Positions 22,167 through 32,883 of a stretch of 64,000 nt of DNA are shown piece by piece. Source of the DNA: Siphonodentalium dalli (taxonomy: Eukaryota; Mollusca; Scaphopoda; Gadilida; Siphonodentaliidae); the NCBI GenBank assembly GCA_032622095.1, contig CP136069.1, positions 186,363,122 to 186,427,121 on the forward strand. Direction: 5' to 3'. A model generated the notes under the pieces. It saw only the letters and a list, made by a program, of their open reading frames with translations. It ran no database searches and was not told the DNA's origin. Position 1 is the stretch's first letter. The number at the start of each line of letters is the position of its first letter. The translations under genes and the position numbers were made by a program.

Positions 22167-22784
22167 ATGGATATCCCACCATTTTCTGATTTGTGCTGGA
22201 CTACATATTATGGAATATTTTCAAAAGCTATACCTAGGCAACCAGATATGGCTGCTAAAAGTTCGAGATTACTAACGTATGAGGGTTGGAATGGTGTGAT
22301 ACCTGCAGAAAAAATGGCGGAAGCGGGGTTATATTATATAGGTTATGAAGACAGGGTCAAATGTTTTCAATGTGGAGGGGGTTTATTCAAATGGGAGATT
22401 GGGGAGAGCCCTTTGGAAGAACATAGGAAGCATTATCCCCGATGCAGTCTGATACGATTCTTTGATTTTGTCAAGGGAGACCAACCCGAGGCTATGAGTT
22501 TTACAGAGGGGTTGAGTGAGAGTGAAATAGACAGGCTACTGCATTATGAGGAAAATGACAGACAGGATACTCCGGACGCAGCTATTCCTATTACATCAAT
22601 GGATGTTTCTACGCACGAAATTACACCTATTGACCAATGTATTATATGTTTGGAAGGGGCTAAAAATATATGTTTTCTTCCGTGTTCACACGTCTGTGCG
22701 TGTGATATGTGTGCGATTGGTTTAGAGAAATGTCCAGTTTGCAGACAAAATATAACTGCTATGACTAGGATTTTCATGTTATAA
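22167..22784 (+). CDS. BIR-RING inhibitor-of-apoptosis (IAP)-like protein
   Basis: A 205-residue protein with one BIR domain and a C-terminal RING. BIR zinc ligands are C66, C69, H86 and C93 (CX2CX16HX6C), preceded by the RLLTYEGW and PAEKMAEAGLYYIG blocks of the family. RING ligands are C148, C151, C163, H165, C169, C172, C179 and C182, a perfect IAP-type C3HC4 set. Known IAPs block caspases or act as ubiquitin E3 ligases; baculoviruses and molluscan herpesviruses carry captured ones. Here it sits between virus-like genes in the Polinton, so capture from an animal host and a role in delaying cell death are likely but inferred. The mirror copy at 35,693-36,310 has lost C66. Confidence 0.95.
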   Translation: MDIPPFSDLCWTTYYGIFSKAIPRQPDMAAKSSRLLTYEGWNGVIPAEKMAEAGLYYIGYEDRVKCFQCGGGLFKWEIGESPLEEHRKHYPRCSLIRFFDFVKGDQPEAMSFTEGLSESEIDRLLHYEENDRQDTPDAAIPITSMDVSTHEITPIDQCIICLEGAKNICFLPCSHVCACDMCAIGLEKCPVCRQNITAMTRIFML

Positions 22785-22817
22785 GGATACCTAAGATGTA
22801 AAGATTTTGAAAAAAAA

Positions 22818-23075
22818 ATGGATCCAGAAAGCATAAAAATGGATCCAGAACGCATATCGGAAAAGTGGGATTGGTTAGGCCAGAAGATTCCTCGCACCGA
22901 AATGGTCTATTTTTGCCAGATGTTAATACTCTATATCATAATCATCACGGCCATAATTAATTTATCATTGGATAAAGAACCTAAAACATTATGGGTTTCT
23001 CTATTGAGTTCTGGTATTGGTATCGCACTGCCCACCCCTTCAATAGGAAGTAAACCCACCCCAGTACGAGTATAA
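22818..23075 (+). CDS. Small membrane protein of Polinton, function unknown
   Basis: An 85-residue protein with one strong hydrophobic span (YFCQMLILYIIIITAIINL, about 31-49) and a second moderate one (LWVSLLSSGIGIALP, about 58-72). The leading MDPE- segment is nearly repeated twice. Similar small proteins with the PRTE-YF-Q start and a LLSSxxGxxLPxP end are, to my knowledge, common in Polinton-type genomes; the role is unknown. A run of A directly precedes the ATG, as for the IAP gene. It ends at 23,075. Mirrored at 35,402-35,659 with Ser5 to Arg. Confidence 0.8.
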   Translation: MDPESIKMDPERISEKWDWLGQKIPRTEMVYFCQMLILYIIIITAIINLSLDKEPKTLWVSLLSSGIGIALPTPSIGSKPTPVRV

Positions 23076-23095
23076 GATGGATAAACTTTTGAAAG

Positions 23096-23629
23096 ATGTA
23101 TTACTTAACCAAAATGGTACGTTATACAAACTTCGTCATATCTGGTAATGTGGGTTTTAAACCCAATATGAAGGAACTGACTAATAAATTGTGCGATGCT
23201 GTATACAACTCGAAGATAATAATATGGAAGAACCGTGTTATCGGTGGTTGCTGTTGGGTATACAAAAATCGTCAGTTATTATTTATGGGAGCATCGTATG
23301 ATTATAGATGTGCAGTGAACAAATTAAGAAAATATGCCAGATTAATTCAAAGACTAGGATTTTCAGTGAAATTGGAAAAAATAAAAAGGATTACTTCATC
23401 ACTGACTCACGACATCGGTCATAAACTGAATTTAGTTAATATAACTGACTGTTTGGAAGGTATTTATGAACCAGAGTTGTTCCCTGGAGTAAACTTCAAG
23501 AGACAAAATATAAATTTCACATGTCACAGTAGCGGAAAAATATTAATAACGGGAGTTAAAAAACGAAAAGATATTATTGGTGTGATATATCCTACACTCA
23601 TGGAAATAGGTTTGTTTCACAATGGATGA
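23096..23629 (+). CDS. TATA-box-binding-protein-like (TBP-like) protein
   Basis: A 177-residue protein the size of a TBP core, with its two-fold repeat visible. Repeat 1 begins NFVISGNVGFKPNMKEL and ends NKLRKYARLIQRLGF (75-89), a nearly exact TBP block. Repeat 2 has YEPELFPG (124-131), the strongest TBP signature, then SSGKILITGVKK (145-156) and IYPTL. In TBP two Phe pairs kink the DNA. Here only the Phe of LFPG is clearly kept; the residue before the SSGK block is His, and the repeat-1 positions are Ile and Val/Tyr. It may therefore bind different DNA. It overlaps the integrase gene by 8 bp. Likely a transcription factor for the element's own promoters. Confidence 0.88.
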   Translation: MYYLTKMVRYTNFVISGNVGFKPNMKELTNKLCDAVYNSKIIIWKNRVIGGCCWVYKNRQLLFMGASYDYRCAVNKLRKYARLIQRLGFSVKLEKIKRITSSLTHDIGHKLNLVNITDCLEGIYEPELFPGVNFKRQNINFTCHSSGKILITGVKKRKDIIGVIYPTLMEIGLFHNG

Positions 23630-24416
23630 ATACTTGAAATCTATTTATTATGACCCATCTAAGAAAGGTAGTTTGGGCGGTGTTCAGCGATTATACAAAG
23701 CCGTGAAGGATGATGGTATACACACATTAAGTAGGACAAAAATACGAGATTGGTTAGCTTCACAGGAAACTTACGGGTTAGTCAGACCGAAGCGGATTAA
23801 ATTCCCCAGAAGCAAAGTTATTACTGACGGTTTAGACGGGCTTTGGGATAGTGATTTGGCTGACATGAATGCTTCAGACAGTCCCTATAGATATATATTG
23901 GAATGCATAGATATCTTCTCCAGATTCGCTTGGGTTCGAGCCATGAGGACCAAAAGTGCTAAAGATGTGAGTGCAGCATTTACTGATATATTTGCTACTG
24001 AAACCAGAAGACCAAAAGTCCTTAGAACAGACCACGGGGTGGAGTATAGTAATGATTTAGTTAAACGCGTGTTGAAGAGGGAGAGAATATCTCACTCAGT
24101 CACACAAGGCGAAGTTAAAGCGAATTTTGCTGAACGACTGATACCAACTTTGAAAAGTCGTATTTATAGATATATAGTACACACGGGAGGTAGTGATTAC
24201 AGTTTAGTTCTACAGGACATAATAAACACTTATAATCGTACCAAACACAGATCAATCGGTCGTCCCCCGATTGACATTAATAACGAAAACGAGTCAGAGA
24301 CAAGATATGAACTAGCTTTGAAACGTAAAGAACGTGTTATAAAGCCCTACCGATATAAACTGGATGATAAAGTACGAATTTCGCATTTGAAGGACGTTTT
24401 TTTTTTTGGTTCATAA
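23622..24416 (+). CDS. Retroviral-like (rve/DDE) integrase of Polinton, 3' truncated
   Basis: This 264-codon frame begins in an 8-bp overlap with the TBP-like gene. It starts with the Polinton signature YYDPSKKGSLGGVQRLYKAV (9-28) and a helical linker, then the RNase H-fold core. Catalytic acids are D78 in LWDSDLADM, D137 in LRTDHGVEYS and E171 in FAERLIPTLK. The spacing matches Polinton integrases. After KVRISHLKDV, where a C-terminal SH3/chromodomain-like part should follow, the frame hits a ten-T run and the inverted TBP fragment, so the last codons are not integrase. The protein lacks its C-terminal domain and is probably inactive. Confidence 0.93.
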   Translation: MDEYLKSIYYDPSKKGSLGGVQRLYKAVKDDGIHTLSRTKIRDWLASQETYGLVRPKRIKFPRSKVITDGLDGLWDSDLADMNASDSPYRYILECIDIFSRFAWVRAMRTKSAKDVSAAFTDIFATETRRPKVLRTDHGVEYSNDLVKRVLKRERISHSVTQGEVKANFAERLIPTLKSRIYRYIVHTGGSDYSLVLQDIINTYNRTKHRSIGRPPIDINNENESETRYELALKRKERVIKPYRYKLDDKVRISHLKDVFFFGS

Positions 24417-24694
24417 ATACCTTCCAAACAGTCAGTTATATTAACTAAATTCAGTTTATGACCGATGTCGTGAGTCAGTGATGAAGTAATCCTTTTTATT
24501 TTTCCAATTTCACTGAAAATCCTAGTCTTTGAATTAATCTGGCATATTTTCTTAATTTGTTCACTGCACATCTATAATCATACGATGCTCCCATAAATAA
24601 TAACTGACGATTTTTGTATACCCAACAGCAACCACCGATAACACGGTTCTTCCATATTATTATCTTCGAGTTGTATACAGCATCGCACAATTTA
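24407..24694 (-). pseudogene. Inverted middle piece of the TBP-like gene
   Basis: This 288-bp stretch is the reverse complement of about 23,185-23,473, covering roughly residues 30-125 of the TBP-like protein. At 24,407 it abuts the truncated integrase through a T tract. At 24,694 it ends at the 10.6-kb insert. The rest of this gene copy resumes at 35,291, so the two pieces are halves of one split gene in the second Polinton arm. Confidence 0.92.
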
Positions 24695-24774
24695 ATATGA
24701 TCGTACGTGACACGTAATGGAGCAACCACCAAGTTGATCATTAAGTTCAATGTTACAATAATTATAGGATGTAC

Positions 24775-25327
24775 CATACAGGGTACTACATGTGCTACAC
24801 CACTCGGAGAAATGTCTGTGTCGTCACACAAATACCATGCTAGAACTTGGATTAATATATTCGTAATCGTATATAGTCACCAATAGCCGGGTTACTACCG
24901 TAGTAACGGACATTGTGAATCTAGTGAACTATTAAAACCCAGCATTAAAATCATGGTAATGATCAGTCCAAACATATGAGTAAAGTTCGAACATAAGATA
25001 ATAATACCTGAGAACCTGGTGCGAATTGAACTGTGGTGGGGCCTCAAGCATATCTACCCCTGCACGTCAGAACAGAATTATGCCATGAAATGGCATAAGT
25101 ACCGTAGCTTGAGGATGGAAGTGAACCATCATCCCACAGCGAAATCAACCAGGCCTGTTGGGTTTGAATAGTTCACTAGATGGGCAATGTCAGGTACTAC
25201 GGTAGTAACCCGGCTATTGGTGACTATATACGATTACGAATATATCAATTCAAGTTCTAACATGGTATTTTAGTGTGATGACACAGACATTTCTCCGAGT
25301 GGTGTAGCACATGTAGTACCCTGTATG
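24775..25327. mobile_element. Foldback element with about 160-bp inverted arms
   Basis: The left arm begins CATACAGGGTACTACATG and runs to about 24,937. The right arm, about 25,165-25,327, ends CATGTAGTACCCTGTATG. The arms share CGTAATCGTATATAGTCACC and TAGCCGGGTTACTACCGTAG with few changes. The 230-bp middle is unique. It is non-coding. Confidence 0.85.
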
Positions 25328-25379
25328 TATATATACATATATATATATATATCACAGCAGAAGTTTCCTTAAAATTATT

Positions 25380-25830
25380 AATGGATGGAAATGGAATGCC
25401 TCTAATATTTGTATTATTTGAGTCGGACATACTAGTAGATTACCTTAGCTGCAGGCAATCAATGCAATACATGTAAACTATGTAGAAAAAGAAATTATTG
25501 AATAAAGTGTAGTGAATATGATGCGTCACTTTAATAATTGAGTCGGACATAGCTTACCTTACCTGAAGGCAATCAATGCAATAAGTGATGTAGAAACAGA
25601 AATTATTGAATGAAGTGTAATGAATATGAAGCGTCATTTTAATGCAATATCGATTGGGAGGAAGAGAAATGTCACTTTAATAGTTAACGATGATATACAT
25701 ATATAATTATAGATTATCCCCATTGAAGACGATCAATGCAATGACCAGTGTAGAAATGGAAAAAAAATGTTGCCTGAATGAATCGATGTGTGAACATCAA
25801 GTCTCACTTTAATGAAATGTTGAGATGATG
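25380..25830. repeat. Degenerate tandem repeat, unit about 120 bp
   Basis: Three to four units share GGCAATCAATGCAATA, GTAGAAAxAGAAATTATTGAAT and GTAATGAATATGAxGCGTCACTTTAAT. Related sequence reappears just beyond the satellite near 29,235-29,270, so the satellite block appears to sit inside this repeat. Confidence 0.75.
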
Positions 25831-25952
25831 GAATCAACGATGAATTTGCCATTTCTGTGATGATGAAATTGGTTCACAAACCGGTATACATGTATATGCA
25901 GCTGAAAATGTGAATTGACTGAAATGTAATTATGAATGTGTCAATGACACTG

Positions 25953-28900
25953 TAGCTCAACGAGGAAAGGGAATAATTTCATGTGTTACAGTTAATGGAG
26001 CGATTAGGAATGTGGAAAGTTGAAAGGCCTAGTTATGCAAAGATTAAAATCCAAGATGGCCGCGACAGCCATCGTTTTTTTGCCAAATGACCCAAAAAAG
26101 ACTCCTTCCTATTTTCATAAGTACATGTCATTGTTAACATCCTTCACAAATTTCATGATGATCCGACAAAAGATACGACCTGTAGCCCGTGTCAAAGGAT
26201 TTAGTCGTGTAAAGAGTAAAATACAAGATGGCTGCTGGCGACCAGGTTTCTTGGTTCAATTCAAAATGAATCTTTTCCCATCTACATGTAATTGTTAACA
26301 TCCATGACAAATCTCATGATGATTGGACCAAAGATTCGACAATAGCCCTTGACAAAGAATTTACTCATGCAAAGAGTATAATCCAAGATGGCTGCTGGCG
26401 GCCATGTTTTTGGCCGAACAACCCCAAACTTACTCATTTCCCATCTACATGTCAATTTTAACATCCATGACAAATTTTATAATGATCCGACAAAAGATAC
26501 GACCTGTGGCCCGTGCTAATGATTGAATTTTGAAATCCAAGATGACCGCTGACGGCCATGTTTTTGGGTCAAACGACCCCAAAATGACTCGTTCCCATCT
26601 ACATTGTACATGTCAATAGCCATGACAAATATCATAATGATCTGACCAAAGGTACGACCTGTGCCGAAGGATTTAGTCATGCAAAGAGTAAAATCCAAGA
26701 TGCTCATGACGGCCATGTTTTTCGGCCGAACTACCCCAAAATGACTCATTCCCATCAACCTGTCATTATTAACATCCATGATAAATTTCATGATAATCAG
26801 ACGAACAGTACGACATGTAGACCGCGCCAATCGATTTAATTTTGAAATCAAAGAGACAAAGATGGCTGCCAGCGGCCATGTTTTCTGGCCAAATGACCCC
26901 AAAATGTCTCACTCCCATCCACATGTCAACGTCAACATTCATGACAAATTTCATAATGATCTGACCAAAGTAAGGACCTGTAGCCTGTGCCAAAGGATTT
27001 AGTTATGCAAAGAGTAAAATCCAACATGGCTGCTGGCGGTCATGTCTTTTGGCCGAATGACCCCAAAAGGACTCATTCCCATTTGCATGTCAAGGTCAAC
27101 AGCCATGACAAATTTCATGAAGATCCGACCAAAGCTACGACCTGCAGCCCGCGCCAAAGGATTTAGTCATGCAAAGAGTAAAATCCAAGATGCTCATGAC
27201 AGCCATGTTTTTTTACCAAACTACCCCAAAATGACTCGTTCCCATCAGCCTGTCATTATTAACATCCATGACAAATTTCATGATAATCAGACGAACAGTA
27301 CGACCTGTAGACCGCGCCAATCGATTTAATTTTGAAATCAAAGATGGCTGCCAAATGAGCTCAAAATGACTCATTCCCATCTACATGTCAACATTCATGA
27401 CAAATTTCATAATGATCTGACCAAAGTAAGGACCTGTAGCCTGTGCCAAAGGATTTAGTCATGCAAAGAGTAAAATCCAAATTGGCTGCTGGGCGGCAAT
27501 GTTTTTTGGCCAAAACGACTTGTTCCCATCTACATGTCATTGTTAACATCCATGACAAATTTCATGAAGATCTGACCAAAGCCTCGACCTGTAGCCCGCG
27601 CCAAAGGATTTAGTCATGCAAAGAGTAAAATCCAAGATGGCTGCTGGCTGCCATATTTTTTGGCTGAACGATCCCAGAATGACTCGTTCCCATCCCATGT
27701 ACATGTCAATATTAACATCCATGCAAAATTGCATGATGATCAGACAAGCAGTACGACCTGTAGCCCGTGCAAATGGATTGGATTTTGAAATCCAAGATGG
27801 CCGCTGGCAGCCATGTTTTTTTGCCGAATGACCCCAAAACTACTCATTCCCATCTACATTTCATTATTAACATCCATAACAAATTTCATGAAGATCTGAC
27901 CAAAGCTACGACCTGTAGCCCGCGCCAAAGGATTTAGTCATGCAAAGAGTAAAATCCAAGATGGCGGCTGGCAGCCATGCTTTTTTGCCGAATGACCCCA
28001 AGATGACTCGTTCCCATCTACATGTCAATGTCAACATTCATGACAAATTTCATAAAGATCAGACCAAAGGTACGACCTGTAGCCAGCGCCAAAGGATTTA
28101 GTCATGCAAAGAGTAAAATCCAAGATGGCTGCTGGTGGCCATGTTTTTTGGTCAAACTACCCCAAAATGACTCGTTCACATCTACATGTCAATGTCAATA
28201 GCCATGACAAATATCATAATAATCTGACCAAATGTACAACCTAGAGCCTGTGCTGAAGGATTTAGTCAAGCAAAGAGTAAAATCCAAGATGTATTTTGGC
28301 CGAATGACCACAAAACAGCTCATTCCCATCTACATGTCATTGTTAACACCAATGACAAATTTCATGAAGATCCGACCAAAGCTACGAACTGTAGCCCGCG
28401 CCAGAGGATTTAGTCATGCAAAGAGTAAAATCCAAGATGGCTGCTGGCGGCCATGTTTTTTGGCCGAACGACCCCAAAATGGCTCGTTCCCATCTGCCTG
28501 TCATTATTAACATCCATGACAAATTTCATGATAATCAGACAAACAGTATGACCTGTAGACCACGCGAATCGATTTAATTTTGAAATCCAAGATGGCTGCC
28601 AGTGGCTATGTTTTTTGGCCGAATGACCCCAAAATGACTCGTTCCCATCTACATGTCAATGTCAACATTCATGACAAATTTCATAATGATCTGACCAAAG
28701 GTACGACCTGTAGCCTGTGCCAAAGGATTTAGTCATACAAAGAGTGAAATCCAAGATGGCTTCTGGCGGCCATGATTTTTGGCTGAATGACCCCAAAAGG
28801 ATTCTTTCCAATCTACATGTTATTGTTAACATCCATGACAAATTTCATGAAGATCCTACCACCGCTACGACCTGTAGCGACGCCAAAGGATTTAGTTATG

Positions 28901-29234
28901 CAAAGAGTAAAATCAAAGATGGCTGCTGGCGGCCATGTTTTTTGGTGGAACGACCCCAAAATGACTCGTTAATATCCATGACAAATTTCATGATGATCAG
29001 ATAAACAGTAAGACATGTAGACCGCGCCAATCGATTTAATTTTGAAATCCAAGATGGCTGTCAGCCGCCATGTTTATTGGCCAATGACCCCAAAATGACT
29101 TGTTCCCATCTACATGTCAATGTCAACATTCATGACAAATTTTATAAAGATCAGACCAAAGGTACGACCTGTAGCTCGCACCAAAGAAAATTGTTGACGG
29201 ACACACACACGCACACATGGACGTCGTTGAGCTA
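25953..29234. mobile_element. Satellite-bearing element bounded by 11-bp inverted repeats
   Basis: TAGCTCAACGA at 25,953-25,963 and its inverse TCGTTGAGCTA at 29,224-29,234 frame the roughly 20-copy satellite. The right end is preceded by a CA-rich ACACACACGCACACATGG segment. Bivalve pearl-type and Helentron-like non-autonomous elements carry tandem cores of about 160 bp; this resembles them, but family identity needs a database comparison. Confidence 0.6.
26020..29190. repeat. Satellite array, unit about 158 bp, about 20 copies
   Basis: Each unit reads roughly: CAAAGGATTTAGTCATGC, AAAGAGTAAAATCCAAGATG, GCTGCTGGCGGCCATG, TTTTTTGGCCGAA, GACCCCAAAATGACTC, GTTCCCATCTACATGTCA, CATCCATGACAAATTTCATG, ATGATCTGACCAAAG, TACGACCTGTAGCCCGCGCC. 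Two variants alternate irregularly, one with CAATCGATTTAATTTTGAAAT in place of the CAAAGGATTTAG part. Some units are shortened (near 27,345 and 28,285). The many 60-130-codon frames here come from the repeat and are not genes. Confidence 0.93.
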
Positions 29235-31518
29235 ATAATGAATATGTGATGTGTCGCTTTTAATGAATTGGCAATGACAGCAGTATGGAAACTGTCACTG
29301 CAGTGGAGTTACGATACATGCCGTTAGGTTATGATACACGGTCTACAGCCCTACAGGTATTAGCGGGTTGTCACACCAGATGTTGAAGAAAATTATGATA
29401 TATGTCCATGAGGATCTTTTTAAAGATTGGGTATTAAAGTGTTGGCGCTGAGTATAGCTGTTAAAACAGTCACATCCGTTAAAACCGCCATAAACAGAAT
29501 TAATATTATAAACAAACTTTGTTCTTATACCAATCATAAATACATGTATCACATTAATTTCAGCATGTTGTTATGTTAGTACTTTGTGTTACATTGTATG
29601 TAAGCAAACGTCATCTTATGTAAACAAACAGTACATGTACATGTATGTAAAGAGTATGCGATAAGCAAAACACTCAACACCGAGTAGACCCCCACTGCAT
29701 ATACATGTATATGAATTTTTTTTAGAAATGCCACCGTTATTTCACGCCTTTAGATTAGGCTAATTTGGGGGACAGAGGTGATAGGTTTGAGTGAGGGGGG
29801 TACCCCCTTGTGACTATTGGGGGTACTTTTTAAAGTAAACCGAAAATGGGGGCTGTCTGGTTGTTCTGAAGCATATGAAAGGTGAAAGAAATGAACCAAT
29901 GGCCCCCATATCATTTCCTGGCAACTTGGGCTTATATCAGCATTCAGCAAGTTATGTTACATGTACCCTTATATTTTCAAGTTTTGTAGGTAACAATTTA
30001 TTGAATATTGGGAATATTGGATCATTTGACATCAACAAAGCCATTTTATAGATGTATGGTGCTTGAAACTTCACCAAGCAGTTCACCAACACACTGATCA
30101 TGGGTATTTCCAATTAAAATTTAATTTAATCCAAGTTAAACGCATAATCAAAGTAATTAATGGCTGAACATCACCATCTTTAACTGTGGAATCTGATCCA
30201 ATGCCTCCCATACAGAGAGGCCTAAGCTGAATGAGGTTCCCAGAGGGTGAATTTGGTGATGCTAGCCCTCTGGGGACCTCATTCCGCAAATGTCAGCCAC
30301 ACTAAATTTAGACTTGGGGACCGCCCACCTCTAGTTCTATTGAGAATCATATATTAACCCTTCCTTTACTAAATGCTTATTGACAAGTAGATGTTGTGGG
30401 AAGTGTTCAGATAAAGTCGTTTGTTGAACTTTTCTGAACATTTCCAACCAATTAATAGATATCCTTCTACACATGTATGTCTTATCTGTTGTCATCTGCT
30501 TGCATTTCCTGAACAACCCTCTGAATGAATAATAGATCATTCAAATAAATTCTTTTTTACTTGGTGGGAGAATCCATTTAGTAAAGAAAGGGTTATATCA
30601 AATTTTCGCTACGATAAGGGCATAAGGCAGCAATGATTCATAGCCCCTACAATTCAGTGGAATCATGAACATATTTACAACATACCGCATTACCGGTATA
30701 GCCATTTAATAAGCTAAATCTCATATTTTGGTGTTGAATGGGTCACCATGAATCACTCTCAACCTAATCAATCGCCACAGTGTTTTGCTTATCGCTCACT
30801 ATTTACATGCTGTATATATACAAACGCTCCGCTCACACAAAGTGTTTTGCGGAAAATAACGCATTCTTAATATATTTCATTATTCTACATGTACGGTATA
30901 CTATTAGGATATTTTTGAGGAAATTTTCATAATTTGGTAACTGTTATTTCTAAATTATTACTTATTACATGTACATATGTACATTGTACATGAACACATG
31001 TACCGGCAGACTTTCATTTTTAGAAAATGTAGGCGCGCAGAGTCCCGCTCGCTGGGTTTTGGCCAGGCGCGCGGTTTCTATCAAGATAAAATAAACAGCG
31101 GAAATACATTCATAAATGCCACGTAAATTGAATTTGTTTACTCACGATCGATGTCCAGTGAATCTCTTTGATGGTTTAACATCCACTATCCAAAAGAACA
31201 AGTGAATGTTACACACTATGTTTTATATTCTACATGCTCCTATATTAAATGTAATTCATAATTATTAATAAGGAATCAATTTAATACTCAGATTCCAAGC
31301 TGACAGAATAAATATCAACATCTCCCGGCCACGTGGTCTCGCTTTGATTTTCGAGGAATTTATGTGACGTCATAAGCCATACCGGTACAAAGAAATGTAT
31401 TTTTAGCTTCGATTCATTCAGTCTCAGACAGATAGTACATTTGATACGTCACACCGTGTGACCTCGTCTGGGTAGACACTAATAATAGCGTTATCAGGTT
31501 CGCTCTCTGTATTTGGCC
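29235..31518. other. No gene; diverged repeats
   Basis: A block at about 29,450-29,600 (AAAACCGCCATAAACAGAA and following) is related to 6,325-6,450. A weak inverted pair, GCGATAAGCAAAACACT near 29,658 and AGTGTTTTGCTTATCGC near 30,780, may mark the ends of a decayed element of about 1.1 kb. No protein domain is seen. Confidence 0.45.
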
Positions 31519-31897
31519 TACCCCGCTGGACAAAACAAGTGTCCAGTGGCACCGTGGTGTATTTGCCGTTCGGCCGCGGTGTCAGAGTTTGTAACTGCAG
31601 TTGAGCACCGCGGCCGAACGACATGTACACCGTGGCCCAACAGCAAGTACACTGCGGCCGAAAGGCAACTACACTGCAGCCGAACGGCATGTACACCGTG
31701 GTTAGATTTCTGGTTTGTATCGTCTTTTTTCAGTGTAATGAACGTACACCGCGGCAATTACACCATGGCCGAACGGCAAGTACACCGCGACCCAACTGTA
31801 GTTAGCCGGTGGAGCCGTGGTGTAGTTGCATTTCAGCCACGGTGGCAACGCTAACTGCACCGCGGTTAGGTGGACACTTGTTTTGTCAAGCAGGGTA
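31519..31897. mobile_element. MITE with CCGCTGGACAAAACAAGTG terminal repeats, full copy
   Basis: This 379-bp element starts TACCCCGCTGGACAAAAC and ends GTTTTGTCAAGCAGGGTA. The interior is an unusual GC-rich run of short inverted words (CCGAACGGCAAGTACACCGC and variants) around an AT-rich centre. Truncated relatives lie at 33,293-33,658 and 34,069-34,196. Frames across it on both strands are artefacts. Confidence 0.85.
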
Positions 31898-32129
31898 GGT
31901 GCGCAATCGATCGCTCGCTGGTTTTCAGTTTTAGCCGTGCGATGGTGCGCAAGAGCGATCGCGCGCCTCAAAAATGAAAGTCTGTACCGGTACACTTAGC
32001 TGATGTGCCTGACTTCATCCGGGCTATTTAGGGAACAACGTTGCCAACCGGTATACATGTACAATGTATGAGTATATATCGAGGTCGCAGTCAAGGACAC
32101 AGTCGCATATGAAATTGGACCCACCCATA

Positions 32130-32476
32130 TACCGCTTTACTTAAAGTAATTGACCACCAATAACGTGGTGTCACCCCGTTAATATGGCGGTACTATACCA
32201 CGGTATCCTCCAATACCGCGGTACTGATACCGCTTGTTAACGCGAACAAGTATGTGTGAGTAAATACCTCCCCTAAAAGAGTTCCATGAAAATCACCGCG
32301 GTATTCAACAAAATTAATGCGGTACCCGCTAAAAGACCACGGTATCATTATCGCCCAATATCGTAACTCCACGCCATGACCGTCTCGATACCGCTACCGT
32401 TTATTACCGGTATCACCGCGGTCATGACCGGGGTATCACCCCGTTTTTCTGGTCAATTACTTTGAGAATAGCGGTA
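32130..32476. mobile_element. 347-bp MITE, copy 1
   Basis: It begins TACCGCTTTACTTAAAGT and ends ACTTTGAGAATAGCGGTA, with about 28-bp inverted ends containing AAAGTAATTGACCA. The interior is rich in the words ACCGCGGTA and TACCGGTA. It has the same length as copy 2 at 32,884-33,230 and differs from it at only a few bases. Confidence 0.9.
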
Positions 32477-32883
32477 GTTCCCGGGATCAAAGTAGGCCTT
32501 TGGTAAATTAATACCAAATTTAAGTCCGATCAGTCGTGCAGTTTTCAAGTCTATAACACACAGAGACAGAAGTTCTAAAATATAACATAATAGACCAAAT
32601 GATGTACCTGACTTCGTCCGCGCTATTTAGGGATTTCTCTATGATCGCCTCCGTTTGGACAAAATATACAGCATCTGGTCAGTGGAAAAACGATCAGTCG
32701 AGGTCCAAAAACCGATGAGTGTATATGTGTGCTACCGGTAGGTCAATGTCAAGGACAGTCGCATGTGAAATTAGACCTCCCATATTGTTTCCAGGATGCA
32801 TACCGTGCATACAATGTACATGTACATGTACCAATCGATTGGTTGAGGTCCAGACACATGCCTATAGTATATGAGCATATACC

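Noticed and set aside
26020-29004. Series of 60-130-residue similar proteins on both strands
   Set aside because: All are frames of the 158-bp satellite, which has no conserved stop-free frame from unit to unit.
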